This document shows, one piece after another, positions 17,933 through 26,036 of a DNA stretch of 64,000 nt (the stretch's first letter is position 1; every line of letters starts with the position of its first letter). The position numbers were made by a program, and so were the translations under genes. Where the stretch lies: NCBI RefSeq assembly GCF_010820665.1, contig NZ_JAAIKC010000003.1:186001-250000 (forward strand). The letters are read 5' to 3'. The notes under the pieces were generated by a model. It was not told where the DNA came from. It made no database searches and worked only from the letters and a program-made list of their open reading frames with translations. The stretch comes from Paenibacillus sp. SYP-B3998 (GTDB lineage Bacteria; Bacillota; Bacilli; Paenibacillales; NBRC-103111).

Positions 17933-18820
17933 GTGGCCGTTCGTGCGCGTAAAGATACGACGCTAGCAATCATTTTGCTAGCTCCAACGATTTACATTTT
18001 ATTTAAAGTGTTCATTGTACCTATTTTTCAATCGACGGTATGGAGCTTTTATAAATACAATTTAATGGATGGATCTGCGATTGAACCTGTTGGTTTGCGC
18101 AATTACGCGGAAACGTTCCAGCTGCACGATTTCTGGGTATCTATGGGGAATACGGCTTACTTCACCGTTTTCTCCGTTGGATTTGAACTTATCTTAGGTT
18201 TTTTTAGTGCAATGGTCCTGAACCATATGTTTAAGGGGCGAATTTTCTTTCGCGGTATGATTATTGTTCCATGGGCCATGCTAACGCTCGTCAGCGGATT
18301 ACTTTGGAACTGGATATATCAACCTGGGTATGGCGCTTTATCCGTAGTTTTGCACGATTTACATGTGCTTGCGCCGGATTCCAATCCTCTATGGCTTTCT
18401 AGTTCATTAAAGGTTGTTACCTTTGCCGCGATTGCAGATATATGGAAAATGACCCCTTTCATGACACTGCTTTTGCTTGCAGCTATGCAGTCAATTCCTG
18501 CCTCGCTGTATGAAGCAGCTGTTATGGATGGAGCTGGTTTCTGGAAAAAGATCACCCATATTACGATCCCGCAGCTTCTTCCTGCGGCGATCGTAGCCGT
18601 GGTGCTGCGGATCATAGGAGCGTATCGTGTGTATGACATATTAACTGTTTTTACGGGAGATCCGAAGACTTCGATTTCCTATCTGACCTTCAATTACTCG
18701 TTTCGTTATTTCTATCTGGGTAAAGCTTCGGCTATGGCGTGGGTTTCCACATTATTCATCCTCATTCTGATTATTATTTATATCATGTTACTCAAAAAAA
18801 ATCAGGATATGGAAGCATAG
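17933..18820 (+). CDS. ABC sugar transporter permease (MalF-like)
   Basis: A 295-residue inner-membrane permease with six predicted helices. The cytoplasmic EAA loop reads LYEAAVMDGAGFWKKITHIT (about 203-222), which docks the ATPase. The start is GTG at 17933 behind AGGGGGAAAT; the longer reading frame begins inside the binding-protein gene and has no site. It follows the binding protein by 19 bases. The operon contains no ATPase, so a shared MsmX-type ATPase encoded elsewhere is expected. Confidence 0.9.
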   Translation: MAVRARKDTTLAIILLAPTIYILFKVFIVPIFQSTVWSFYKYNLMDGSAIEPVGLRNYAETFQLHDFWVSMGNTAYFTVFSVGFELILGFFSAMVLNHMFKGRIFFRGMIIVPWAMLTLVSGLLWNWIYQPGYGALSVVLHDLHVLAPDSNPLWLSSSLKVVTFAAIADIWKMTPFMTLLLLAAMQSIPASLYEAAVMDGAGFWKKITHITIPQLLPAAIVAVVLRIIGAYRVYDILTVFTGDPKTSISYLTFNYSFRYFYLGKASAMAWVSTLFILILIIIYIMLLKKNQDMEA

Positions 18821-18830
18821 GAGGCAGCAG

Positions 18831-19793
18831 ATGAATCAGATGAAGCAGCAAGTGGAGCACAACACACCCACGGCAGCGTCAACCCAATGGAGATCGCTTT
18901 TGTTTAAAGTGAATTCGAATGAATTGATGCCGCCTTTTTATTTATGGTTGACCATTGTCGCATTAACATTATTTACCTTAGCACCATTCGTTTACTTAAT
19001 TACGACCTCATTCAGTCAGTCTAAGGATCTACTCTCAGGAAATCTCATTCCGCAATCCCTGACACTATCGAATTATGGCAAATTATTTGATGGGAAGGCT
19101 GGCAGTGATTTTTTACACGCCATTTATAACAGTATTTCAGTTGGTTTCTGGACAACAGGCATTACCATTTTCGTGGGGATTTTCGCTTCATATGCACTTG
19201 CTCGATTACGTTTTCGTTTACGTGTGACGGTGCTATTTACGATTTTGGCTATGCAGCTTTTGCCATCGATTAGTATTATCGTGCCCATGTACATCATGAT
19301 GCGGGATGGCATATCTATAAACATTCCATTCACCTCGATTGCGCTGCTGCACACGAAGCCGCTATTAGACACGCATTTTGCGCTGACCGTTGCTTACATC
19401 TCGTTTTCGTTGCCCTTTGCGATTTGGCTGATGACCGGATATTTTCAATCGATTTCCAAAGAGCTGGAAGAGGCTTCCTACATGGATGGTTGCGGTAAAT
19501 TAAACACAATGTTTCGGATTATTCTTCCATTGGCCCTTCCAGGCATTGCAGCAACAGCGATTTTCACCTTTTTGAATTCATGGGACGAGTACATGTTCGC
19601 AAGTGCTTTTAGTCAAACCTATGCTTCCAAAACATTGCCAATTGCAGTTAGAGAATTTATTGGTAAACATAGTATCGATTGGGGCTTGATGACAGCTGGA
19701 GGCGTGATTGCTTCGCTGCCACCAGTGCTGATTTCATTATTCTTATACCGTTATATCGTCAGCGGCCTATCGGCTGGAGCAGTGAAAGAATAA
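18831..19793 (+). CDS. ABC sugar transporter permease (MalG-like)
   Basis: A 320-residue partner permease with six helices after a polar N-terminal stretch of about 40 residues. The EAA loop is LEEASYMDGCGKLNTMFRII (about 218-237). TAGGAGGCAGCAG precedes the ATG, ten bases after the MalF-like stop. It pairs with the preceding permease to form the pore, and the operon ends in a hairpin at 19870. Confidence 0.9.
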   Translation: MNQMKQQVEHNTPTAASTQWRSLLFKVNSNELMPPFYLWLTIVALTLFTLAPFVYLITTSFSQSKDLLSGNLIPQSLTLSNYGKLFDGKAGSDFLHAIYNSISVGFWTTGITIFVGIFASYALARLRFRLRVTVLFTILAMQLLPSISIIVPMYIMMRDGISINIPFTSIALLHTKPLLDTHFALTVAYISFSLPFAIWLMTGYFQSISKELEEASYMDGCGKLNTMFRIILPLALPGIAATAIFTFLNSWDEYMFASAFSQTYASKTLPIAVREFIGKHSIDWGLMTAGGVIASLPPVLISLFLYRYIVSGLSAGAVKE

Positions 19794-19869
19794 AAAATCT
19801 GCAAATATCGGCAAAATCGGAATATTTAAAGCAAAAAAGCCGAATCCTGATTATAATTAGCAAATATTC

Positions 19870-19904
19870 TGCCCCTCCCTCTTTTTTACGAAGACGGAGG
19901 GGCA
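19870..19904 (+). terminator. probable terminator of the sugar ABC operon
   Basis: The nine-base perfect arms TGCCCCTCC and GGAGGGGCA are followed by TTTATTTT. The T run is interrupted, so it is moderately strong. Confidence 0.65.
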
Positions 19905-19971
19905 TTTATTTTAGTTTACAATTCCTGTATGCTAGAAAAGGGCTTGAGATAGACAGAAAGAGGGTGTCACC

Positions 19972-20817
19972 TTGGAAGGAGTCGGACTCGTACTGGAAGG
20001 CGGAGGTATGCGTGGGGTATATACCGCAGGAGTCTTGGAGTACTTTATGGAACAAAATTTGTATTTTCCTTATGTGGTTGGCGTTTCGGCCGGCGCTTGC
20101 AACGCGGTTTCATATATCTCGAAACAGCAAGGACGCAACAAGAAAGTGACCATTGGGTATATTAGCGATCCCCGCTATTTGAGCTATCGTAATCTAATTC
20201 GTCATAAAAGTATATTTGGTATGGATTTTATTTTTAATGTACTGCCAAATGAGCTCGTCCCGTTTGATTATGACACATTTTACAATTCAGATCAGCAATT
20301 CGCGATAGGCACAACGGATGCTCATTCTGGGCAACCCATTTATTACACGAAGCATCAACTGATGAAGCAAACGATGCCGATTGTTCAAGCATCCAGCTCG
20401 CTGCCTTTTGTAGCTACGCCTATTCATTATGAAGGCCGCACTTTGTTTGATGGAGGGCTGGTGGATCCGATTCCTGTACAAAAGTCAGTCGCTGATGGTA
20501 ATAAGAAGCATGTTATCGTGTTAACAAAGGAATATGGATACCGTAAACGACCATTTAAGCAAGGTTGGTTAGCTAGAAGTATTTATCCTCAATATAACGG
20601 ATTAGTCAACGTGCTGGTTAATCGAAGTGAGATCTACAATAATACGTTGGAGACGATTGGGCGTATGGAGCATGAGGGAAGCGCGATAGTTATTCGCCCA
20701 TCGGCCAAAGTGGTGGTGGGTCGCATGGAAAAAGATCCGAAGAAGTTGGAGGCTTTACATGAACTAGGGTATGAGGATGCGAAGCGAATGGGGCAACAAA
20801 TGAAAGACTGGCTGTAG
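19972..20817 (+). CDS. patatin-like phospholipase
   Basis: A 281-residue patatin-family lipid acyl hydrolase. It has the oxyanion motif LEGGGMRG (residues 7-14), nucleophile elbow GVSAGACNA (Ser about 42), and catalytic Asp in FDGGLVDPIP (about 162), so the Ser-Asp dyad is intact. The gene starts with TTG at 19972, after AGAGGGTG; no ATG gives the conserved N-terminus. There is no signal peptide, so it should act in the cytoplasm or on the inner membrane face. It belongs to the YjjU-type bacterial clade by length. Confidence 0.9.
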   Translation: MEGVGLVLEGGGMRGVYTAGVLEYFMEQNLYFPYVVGVSAGACNAVSYISKQQGRNKKVTIGYISDPRYLSYRNLIRHKSIFGMDFIFNVLPNELVPFDYDTFYNSDQQFAIGTTDAHSGQPIYYTKHQLMKQTMPIVQASSSLPFVATPIHYEGRTLFDGGLVDPIPVQKSVADGNKKHVIVLTKEYGYRKRPFKQGWLARSIYPQYNGLVNVLVNRSEIYNNTLETIGRMEHEGSAIVIRPSAKVVVGRMEKDPKKLEALHELGYEDAKRMGQQMKDWL

Positions 20818-20857
20818 GTATAGCCCATTGAAATCTAATGAGTTTCCTGCATAAGCG

Positions 20858-20886
20858 TTGCAATCAAAGGAAACTTCATGTATGGT
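20858..20886 (+). promoter_or_regulatory. putative sigma-A promoter of the thiamine-precursor operon
   Basis: TTGCAA, a 17-base spacer and TATGGT (four of six at each box) lie about 20 bases before the riboswitch, which is the expected spacing for transcription start. Confidence 0.5.
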
Positions 20887-20904
20887 AGTAGATACAAACC
20901 AATA

Positions 20905-21005
20905 AGACCCACGGGAGCTTGAGGAGTCAGGCTGAGAATGTGACCATAACTGTCACTAACCGTTAATCTGATCTGGGTAATGCCAGCGTAGAGAATTAGC
21001 ACAAA
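20905..21005 (+). ncRNA. TPP riboswitch (THI element)
   Basis: The conserved aptamer blocks are all present: CGGGAGCTTG, then CAGGCTGAGA (the HMP-ring pocket), a variable hairpin TGTGACCATAACTGTCAC, and CTGATCTGGGTAATGCCAGC followed by GTAGAGAA (the pyrophosphate pocket). It precedes a thiamine-precursor transporter, as expected. Binding of thiamine pyrophosphate should favour the terminator at 21060 and shut the operon. Confidence 0.95.
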
Positions 21006-21059
21006 TGTACGTCCATACGAATTATATCGCATGGGTTTCTCATTTTCTACTCACATGGC

Positions 21060-21088
21060 GCTCCCGGATTCCGGGGGCTTTTTCTTTT
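21060..21088 (+). terminator. riboswitch expression-platform terminator
   Basis: GCTCCCGG, an ATT loop and CCGGGGGC are followed by TTTTTCTTTT, 55 bases after the TPP aptamer and 30 bases before the first start codon. It is the conditional attenuator. Confidence 0.85.
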
Positions 21089-21117
21089 GGTTTAAATCAG
21101 AGAGGAGACAGCTACAA

Positions 21118-22176
21118 ATGAAATGGAGTCACATTGCACCACTAATGCTAGTCAGCGCGACTGTAGCCTTATCCGGATGTGGGAATCAAGCGGCAAAACC
21201 AGATGCGACATCAACTAAAGCACCAGCTGCTTCGGCGACAGCCACCGCTAGTCAAGCGCCTGTTAAGAAATTAACCGATGTGAAGGTGGTCTTGGATTGG
21301 ACACCGAATACGAACCACACTGGACTCTACGTGGCCAAAGATCAAGGCTTCTTTGAGCAAGAAGGCTTAAATGTACAAATTATCCAACCTGGTGAAGGTG
21401 GAGCCGATACGATGATTGCCTCGGGAGCTGCTGAATTCGGTGTCAGCTATCAGGAAGGCGTCACCCAAGGACGTATTCAAGGCGTACCGTTAGTGTCAAT
21501 CGCAGCTGTTATTCAGCACAATACGTCTGGTTTTGCATCACCTATAGCTAAAAATATCAAGACGCCTAAGGATTTTGAAGGCAAAACCTATGGCGGTTGG
21601 GGCGCTCCAGCTGAAAATGCGATGATTGAATCGCTTATGCAATCTGAAAAAGCAGATGCTTCCAAAGTGAAAATGGTTAATATTGGGGATGCGGATTATT
21701 TCACGGCCGTGAAACGTGATATCGATTTTGCCTGGATTTTTTATGCATGGACTGGCGTTGATGCTGAGCTACGCGGTGAACCGCTCAACATGATTTATTT
21801 GAACAAATATTCGGATAAACTGGATTATTACACACCAGTTTTGGCGACAAATGAGAAAATGATCAAAGAGAAACCGGAGCTAGTTAAAGCATTCACTGCT
21901 GCTGCGGCTAAAGGCTATCAATTTGCAATCGATAAACCGGAGGATGCGGCTAACATTTTAATCAAAGCTGTACCGGATTTGGATAAGAAGCTCGTGATGG
22001 CTAGTCAAAAATGGCTCAGTCCACGCTATAAAGACGATGCGCCTCGCTGGGGCGAACAGAAGCGCAGTGTTTGGGAGAATTATGCGAACTGGATGCTGGA
22101 GCATAAACTGTTAGAGAAAAACTTAGAAATCGACAAGGCGTTTACGAACGATTTCTTGCCAGCTGGTTCCAAATAA
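21118..22176 (+). CDS. thiY: HMP/thiamine-precursor ABC transporter binding lipoprotein (ThiY-like, NMT1 family)
   Basis: A 352-residue binding lipoprotein with lipobox VALSGCGNQ (Cys near residue 20) and an Ala/Thr-rich linker. The mature part starts VKVVLDWTPNTNHTGLYVAK, the signature of the NMT1/THI5-like pyrimidine-precursor binders, and includes IQPGEGGADTMIASGAAEFG. AGAGGAGACAGC precedes the ATG at 21118; an ORF start at 21031 lies inside the attenuator. It leads the riboswitch-controlled operon. The ligand is expected to be hydroxymethylpyrimidine or a formylaminopyrimidine. Confidence 0.93.
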   Translation: MKWSHIAPLMLVSATVALSGCGNQAAKPDATSTKAPAASATATASQAPVKKLTDVKVVLDWTPNTNHTGLYVAKDQGFFEQEGLNVQIIQPGEGGADTMIASGAAEFGVSYQEGVTQGRIQGVPLVSIAAVIQHNTSGFASPIAKNIKTPKDFEGKTYGGWGAPAENAMIESLMQSEKADASKVKMVNIGDADYFTAVKRDIDFAWIFYAWTGVDAELRGEPLNMIYLNKYSDKLDYYTPVLATNEKMIKEKPELVKAFTAAAAKGYQFAIDKPEDAANILIKAVPDLDKKLVMASQKWLSPRYKDDAPRWGEQKRSVWENYANWMLEHKLLEKNLEIDKAFTNDFLPAGSK

Positions 22177-22200
22177 TCAAAGGAAAAGGAGTTGAGCTCT

Positions 22201-22491
22201 ATGGCTAATGCTCTTGTTAGTATTCAAATTATTCCTAAAACAAAAAATAACGAAGATGTAATTCCCTATGTAGATCGCGCGATTGAAGTGATTGCCAAGT
22301 CTGGCGTTAAATATTTTGTCAGTCCGTTAGAAACAACGATGGAAGGGGAACTGGCTCAGCTTCTTGCTATTATCCAGGATATGAATGAAGCTATGATCGA
22401 AATGGGAAGCCCAAATGTGATTTCCCAAGTCAAGATTTATTTCAACCCTTCAGGCGCGTCGATGGACAAGCTGACAGAAAAGTACAGATAA
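22201..22491 (+). CDS. thiamine-binding protein of the MTH1187/YkoF-like family
   Basis: A 96-residue protein of the Thiamine_BP (DUF77) family, seen in VSIQIIPK, YVDRAIEVIAKSGVKYFVSP and TTMEGELAQLLAII. Relatives form ferredoxin-like tetramers that bind thiamine-type ligands in the cytoplasm. It has no signal peptide. AAAAGGAGTTGAGCTCT precedes the ATG. Sitting between the binding protein and permease of a TPP-controlled operon, it probably binds the imported precursor. Its stop overlaps the permease start (TAATGA). Confidence 0.9.
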   Translation: MANALVSIQIIPKTKNNEDVIPYVDRAIEVIAKSGVKYFVSPLETTMEGELAQLLAIIQDMNEAMIEMGSPNVISQVKIYFNPSGASMDKLTEKYR

Positions 22492-23258
22492 TGAAACAGC
22501 ATCGCTGGTTCAAAGCGGGATGGCCACCATTCGTTGTGGTCATCCTTGTGTTGCTTTCATGGCAGCTTGCCGTTACTTGGGGGAATACGGCTAGTTGGCT
22601 ATTGCCAAGCCCGCTAAAAATCGTGACAGATGGGACGACAGACATGTCGCGTGTGTGGATGCACACTCTTGCAACGATGCGGATTATGCTCATTGGGTTT
22701 GGAGTTGGGGTCAGCATCGGGATCGTCACGGCTAGCTTGCTGCATGCGGTGCCGGGGTTTAAAGCTGGTTTTTATCCGCTCCTTATTTTATCGCAAAATG
22801 TTCCTACAATAGCATTAGGGCCCCTACTAATCATATTATTCGGCTTCGGCATTTTACCTAAAATCATATTAATTGCTTTGGTTTGTTTCTTTCCTGTGAC
22901 CATGGCTACGTTAGATGGATTCATGCAAACAGACCGGAGCATGTACAATTATATGCAGATGATTGGGGCAAGCAAGCGGCATATTTTCTTTAAGCTTGAG
23001 CTGCCGCATGCCTTGCCTTTTTTCTTCTCGGGGCTCAAAATATCCGCCACCTATAGCGTGATGGGGGCTGTTATAGCAGAATGGTTGGGCAGCGGAGAAG
23101 GTTTAGGATATTATATGATTCTACAAAAATCCTCCTTTCGTGCTGACCGAGAATTCGTTGCCATATTCATTATCGTTAGCTTGAGTCTGCTGTTTTTCTG
23201 GCTTATTGCAGGGGTTGAGAAGCTTGTTATCCGCTGGAATGCCAAACGTTCATCGTAA
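22491..23258 (+). CDS. thiX: ABC transporter permease (ThiX-like)
   Basis: A 255-residue permease with six helices. The EAA-type loop reads QMIGASKRHIFFKLELPHAL (about 156-175). It resembles SsuC/TauC permeases, the group that includes ThiX. The overlapping start with the preceding gene and 18-base gap to the ATPase show a single transcript. It forms the inner-membrane pore for the pyrimidine precursor. Confidence 0.9.
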   Translation: MKQHRWFKAGWPPFVVVILVLLSWQLAVTWGNTASWLLPSPLKIVTDGTTDMSRVWMHTLATMRIMLIGFGVGVSIGIVTASLLHAVPGFKAGFYPLLILSQNVPTIALGPLLIILFGFGILPKIILIALVCFFPVTMATLDGFMQTDRSMYNYMQMIGASKRHIFFKLELPHALPFFFSGLKISATYSVMGAVIAEWLGSGEGLGYYMILQKSSFRADREFVAIFIIVSLSLLFFWLIAGVEKLVIRWNAKRSS

Positions 23259-23276
23259 GAGGGAGGTGATGAGTAG

Positions 23277-24053
23277 ATGAGCAAATTAGAGCTTCGAGGC
23301 ATATATCATTCCTTTCCAGTTAAAAAACAAAGAGTTTCTGTGCTTTCTAATATCACCCTGCATGTTAATGATGGAGAGTTTGTCTCGATTATTGGTCCTT
23401 CGGGTAGTGGGAAAAGCACGTTGTTTCATATTATTGGAGGTCTTTTGAAGCCTTCTGCGGGTGAGGTTTGGTTGGATGACGTTAACATTACAGGTAGAAA
23501 AGGGTTAATTAGCTACATGCCGCAGCAGCCAGCTTTATTTCCATGGCGATCGATAGAATCAAATGTTGTCATTGCGCAGGAAGTTGCAGGAGAGTCTCGC
23601 TCAAGCGCACTTGAAAAGGCTAGAGAGTGGCTGCCTAAGGTAGGATTAGGTGGTTATGAGAGAGAACTGCCACATATTTTGTCTGGAGGCATGCAGCAGC
23701 GCGTGTCTTTTTTGCGAGCACTGCTCAGTCCACAGGAGCTGATGTGCTTGGATGAACCGTTTGGCTCATTAGATGCTCTGACACGGCAAGATATGCAGGC
23801 TTGGCTGCTCAATATATGGGAACAGAACAAACGTTCCATTCTTTTTGTTACGCACAGTATTGAAGAGGCCTTGTTTTTATCGGATCGTATCTATGTGTTG
23901 TCTAACAAGCCGTCTACCGTTCTGGAAGAATTGAAGATTCCATTTTCACGACCTCGACAAGAGTCCGTCATGTTGGAACCAGAGTTTCAAAAATTGCGTC
24001 TCCATATACAAGCTCATCTGCGTAAGGAGATCATTTATGATAAAAGGCATTGA
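23277..24053 (+). CDS. thiZ: ABC transporter ATP-binding protein (ThiZ-like)
   Basis: A 258-residue ATPase with Walker A GPSGSGKST (about 40-48), Q-loop YMPQQPALFPW (about 80), signature LSGGMQQRVS (about 138), Walker B LMCLDEPFGSLD (about 158) and H-loop THS (about 196). It resembles SsuB/TauB ATPases. GGGAGGTGATGAGTAG precedes the ATG. Its 3' end overlaps the TatD-family gene by 17 bases. Confidence 0.92.
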   Translation: MSKLELRGIYHSFPVKKQRVSVLSNITLHVNDGEFVSIIGPSGSGKSTLFHIIGGLLKPSAGEVWLDDVNITGRKGLISYMPQQPALFPWRSIESNVVIAQEVAGESRSSALEKAREWLPKVGLGGYERELPHILSGGMQQRVSFLRALLSPQELMCLDEPFGSLDALTRQDMQAWLLNIWEQNKRSILFVTHSIEEALFLSDRIYVLSNKPSTVLEELKIPFSRPRQESVMLEPEFQKLRLHIQAHLRKEIIYDKRH

Positions 24054-24825
24054 TGCCCACATCCATCTGGATATGTATGATAGATCTAAAGCTGCAGCAC
24101 TCCTTTCTGAGTTGGAAGAATATAATGTTCAAGCAGTAGTGGCCGTTTCAAGGCATCTAGAATCATGTATAGTGACGAAGCAACTAAGAGATAGTGCGCC
24201 TGACCGCGTATTCGCTGCATACGGATACCATCCTGAGCAAGAACTGCCAAATGAGGCGCAACTTATTGAATTAATGGAATGGGTCAGTAGCCATGCGGAT
24301 GAAATGGTTGCTATTGGTGAAATTGGCTTGCCCTATTATATGCGGCAGGAAGCTGAGGAGAAAGGTATAACCTTTGATTTGACCCCGTATCTAAAGCTTT
24401 TAGATCGTCTGCTGGGACTAGCATCTAGCTTAAAGAAACCCGTAGTCCTACACGCTGTTTATGAAGATGCTGATCAGGTTTGCGACTTACTGGACAAGCA
24501 TGGGATAGCTAAGGCACACTTTCATTGGTTTAAAGGTTCTGATGCAACGGTCAAGCGAATGATTCGTTCTGGATTTTATATTTCCATTACACCTGACGTC
24601 TTATATGAAGAAGAAATTCAAGCTTTGGTTCGGAGTTATCCTCTTGAGCGGTTAATGGTTGAAACGGACGGTCCTTGGCCTTTCGAAGGACCATTTGAAG
24701 GTCAAGAAACACATCCAAGGATCATTCATGCTGTTGTACAGCAAATTGCACTTCTCAAAGCTATTAAAGCTGAAGACGCAGCATATCGTCTCCAAATGAA
24801 TACGAAGCAGTTTTACGGAATCTAA
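24037..24825 (+). CDS. TatD-family metal-dependent hydrolase in the thiamine-precursor operon
   Basis: A 262-residue TIM-barrel amidohydrolase. Metal ligands are visible as DAHIHLD (residues 6-12), Glu in AIGEIGLPYY (about 93), HAVYED (about 145), HFHWFKG (about 167) and Asp in VETDGPWP (about 213). TatD proteins usually act as DNases, but the family also includes other hydrolases. AAGGAGATCATTT precedes the ATG. Its position after thiXYZ, under the TPP riboswitch, suggests a role in processing the imported pyrimidine, such as deformylation (the job of YlmB elsewhere). That role is inference only. Confidence 0.85.
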   Translation: MIKGIDAHIHLDMYDRSKAAALLSELEEYNVQAVVAVSRHLESCIVTKQLRDSAPDRVFAAYGYHPEQELPNEAQLIELMEWVSSHADEMVAIGEIGLPYYMRQEAEEKGITFDLTPYLKLLDRLLGLASSLKKPVVLHAVYEDADQVCDLLDKHGIAKAHFHWFKGSDATVKRMIRSGFYISITPDVLYEEEIQALVRSYPLERLMVETDGPWPFEGPFEGQETHPRIIHAVVQQIALLKAIKAEDAAYRLQMNTKQFYGI

Positions 24826-24919
24826 ACGGATGGGAAAACGTAACTGGACATCAATTCGAACTGTCATTATAATGTAAAAGAGAACTTGTGTTCGATTTGA
24901 GATAAGGCGGGTGCGTTAG

Positions 24920-25480
24920 ATGACAGTCAGATGCGGTTGGGTCAATGAAGACCCATTATATCGCGATTACCATGATCACGAATGGGGTGTTCCTGTCCAT
25001 AATGATCGCCATCTGTTTGAAATGCTCAATCTAGAAGGTGCACAAGCTGGTTTAAGCTGGTACACGATACTGAAAAAGCGCGAGACCTACCGAGAAGCAT
25101 TTGATCATTTCGATGCGCAGCAGATTGTGAACTACGACGAGGAAAAAATGTCCTCTTTATTGCAAAATACCGGCATCGTTCGCAATCGCTTGAAGATTGC
25201 CGCTGTCGTTCAGAACGCAAAGGCATTTCTTCAAATCCAAGATGAGTTCGGTAGTTTTGACCGTTACATTTGGGGGTTCGTAAATGGCCAAACTATCGTA
25301 AATCATTGGGATGATTTAAGCCAAGTGCCTGCTAAAACAGAGCAATCCGACGCGATGAGCAAGGACTTGAAAAAGCGAGGCTTTAAATTTATTGGATCAA
25401 CAATTTGTTATGCCTATATGCAAGCTACAGGAATGGTAAACGATCATACAAAAGCTTGTTTCCGCTATACGCATCAATAA
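24920..25480 (+). CDS. tag: DNA-3-methyladenine glycosylase I
   Basis: A 186-residue base-excision enzyme removing 3-methyladenine from alkylated DNA. Family hallmarks are RCGWVNEDPLYRDYHDHEWG near the start (zinc Cys and His), LEGAQAGLSWYTILKKRE (about 38-55), and HTKACFRY near the end, completing the Cys2His2-like zinc site. Length matches E. coli Tag (187). GATAAGGCGGGTGCGTTAG precedes the ATG. It has its own terminator. Confidence 0.96.
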   Translation: MTVRCGWVNEDPLYRDYHDHEWGVPVHNDRHLFEMLNLEGAQAGLSWYTILKKRETYREAFDHFDAQQIVNYDEEKMSSLLQNTGIVRNRLKIAAVVQNAKAFLQIQDEFGSFDRYIWGFVNGQTIVNHWDDLSQVPAKTEQSDAMSKDLKKRGFKFIGSTICYAYMQATGMVNDHTKACFRYTHQ

Positions 25481-25483
25481 TTA

Positions 25484-25537
25484 AAAAGGGCGTGCTTGAT
25501 AAGGACAAATGTCTCAATCAAGCGCGCTTTTTTTATA
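25484..25537. terminator. bidirectional terminator
   Basis: AAAAAGGGCGTGCTTGAT pairs with AATCAAGCGCGCTTTTTTT around a loop between converging tag and the SOS-box gene. Confidence 0.85.
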
Positions 25538-25539
25538 GG

Positions 25540-25842
25540 TTAAGCGTATTGAAGTTGTTTTTCTTGCAAATTAACTTTGATTAAATAAATCCGCTTGCGA
25601 ATATAAAAATCGTAAACGGCTCCAGTCAATTCACGCGGCTTAATCTTATTGTTCGTCTCATTATCAATAATCGTTACAGAACCATCATCATAAAATTTAA
25701 ATGTGTAATCGCAGTAGTGATTATGTGCTTCATCTAGTAGCTGTTCGATTTGTCCGGGTAGAAGATAATCGGTGTCACACAATGCCTTCTGGTACCAATA
25801 GTCTCGCTCAATAAAACGGAAATTGTGACTTGTATTCATCAT
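25540..25842 (-). CDS. SOS-box-controlled small protein of unknown function
   Basis: A 100-residue soluble protein rich in Tyr and acidic residues (starting MMNTSHNFRF) with a predicted beta segment FKFYDDGSVTIIDNE in the middle. I recognise no family. AAGGAGG lies eight bases before the ATG at 25842; the ATG at 25860 overlaps that site. Two LexA-type boxes flank its -10 element, so it should be induced by DNA damage. It converges on tag with a shared terminator, but tag shows no such box. A checkpoint or repair accessory role is a guess. Confidence 0.75.
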   Translation of the reverse strand: MMNTSHNFRFIERDYWYQKALCDTDYLLPGQIEQLLDEAHNHYCDYTFKFYDDGSVTIIDNETNNKIKPRELTGAVYDFYIRKRIYLIKVNLQEKQLQYA

Positions 25843-25866
25843 GTAAACAACCTCCTTCACCTAATA

Positions 25867-25908
25867 AGAACATTTGTTTGTATTTTTATTATAGCAAACA
25901 TTTGTTCG
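25867..25908 (-). promoter_or_regulatory. promoter with two LexA (SOS) boxes
   Basis: AGAACATTTGTTTG (25867-25880) and CAAACATTTGTTCG (25895-25908) match the Bacillus consensus CGAAC-N4-GTTCG at 12 and 13 of 14 positions. Between them, on the minus strand, lies a perfect TATAAT (25893-25888). Both sites face the small gene starting at 25842. Confidence 0.85.
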
Positions 25909-25976
25909 TAATGGAAGAGGTGATTATAAAATATGGAAAAATGCCATGATGGAAGATGAACGTTCAGAAAATGAAT

Positions 25977-26028
25977 AAAAAGATTGCAGCCAACGGGTAG
26001 AAATCACCGTATTGGAAGCAATCTTTTC
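25977..26028. terminator. terminator of ypdA
   Basis: The arms AAAAGATTGC and GCAATCTTTT with an inner CCAA/TTGG pair lie just beyond the ypdA stop. The T run reads in the minus direction. Confidence 0.75.
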
Positions 26029-26036
26029 TTCGTTCA

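Noticed and set aside
20835..21032. 65-codon minus-strand ORF with hydrophobic stretches
   Set aside because: It is the antisense of the TPP riboswitch and lacks a ribosome binding site.
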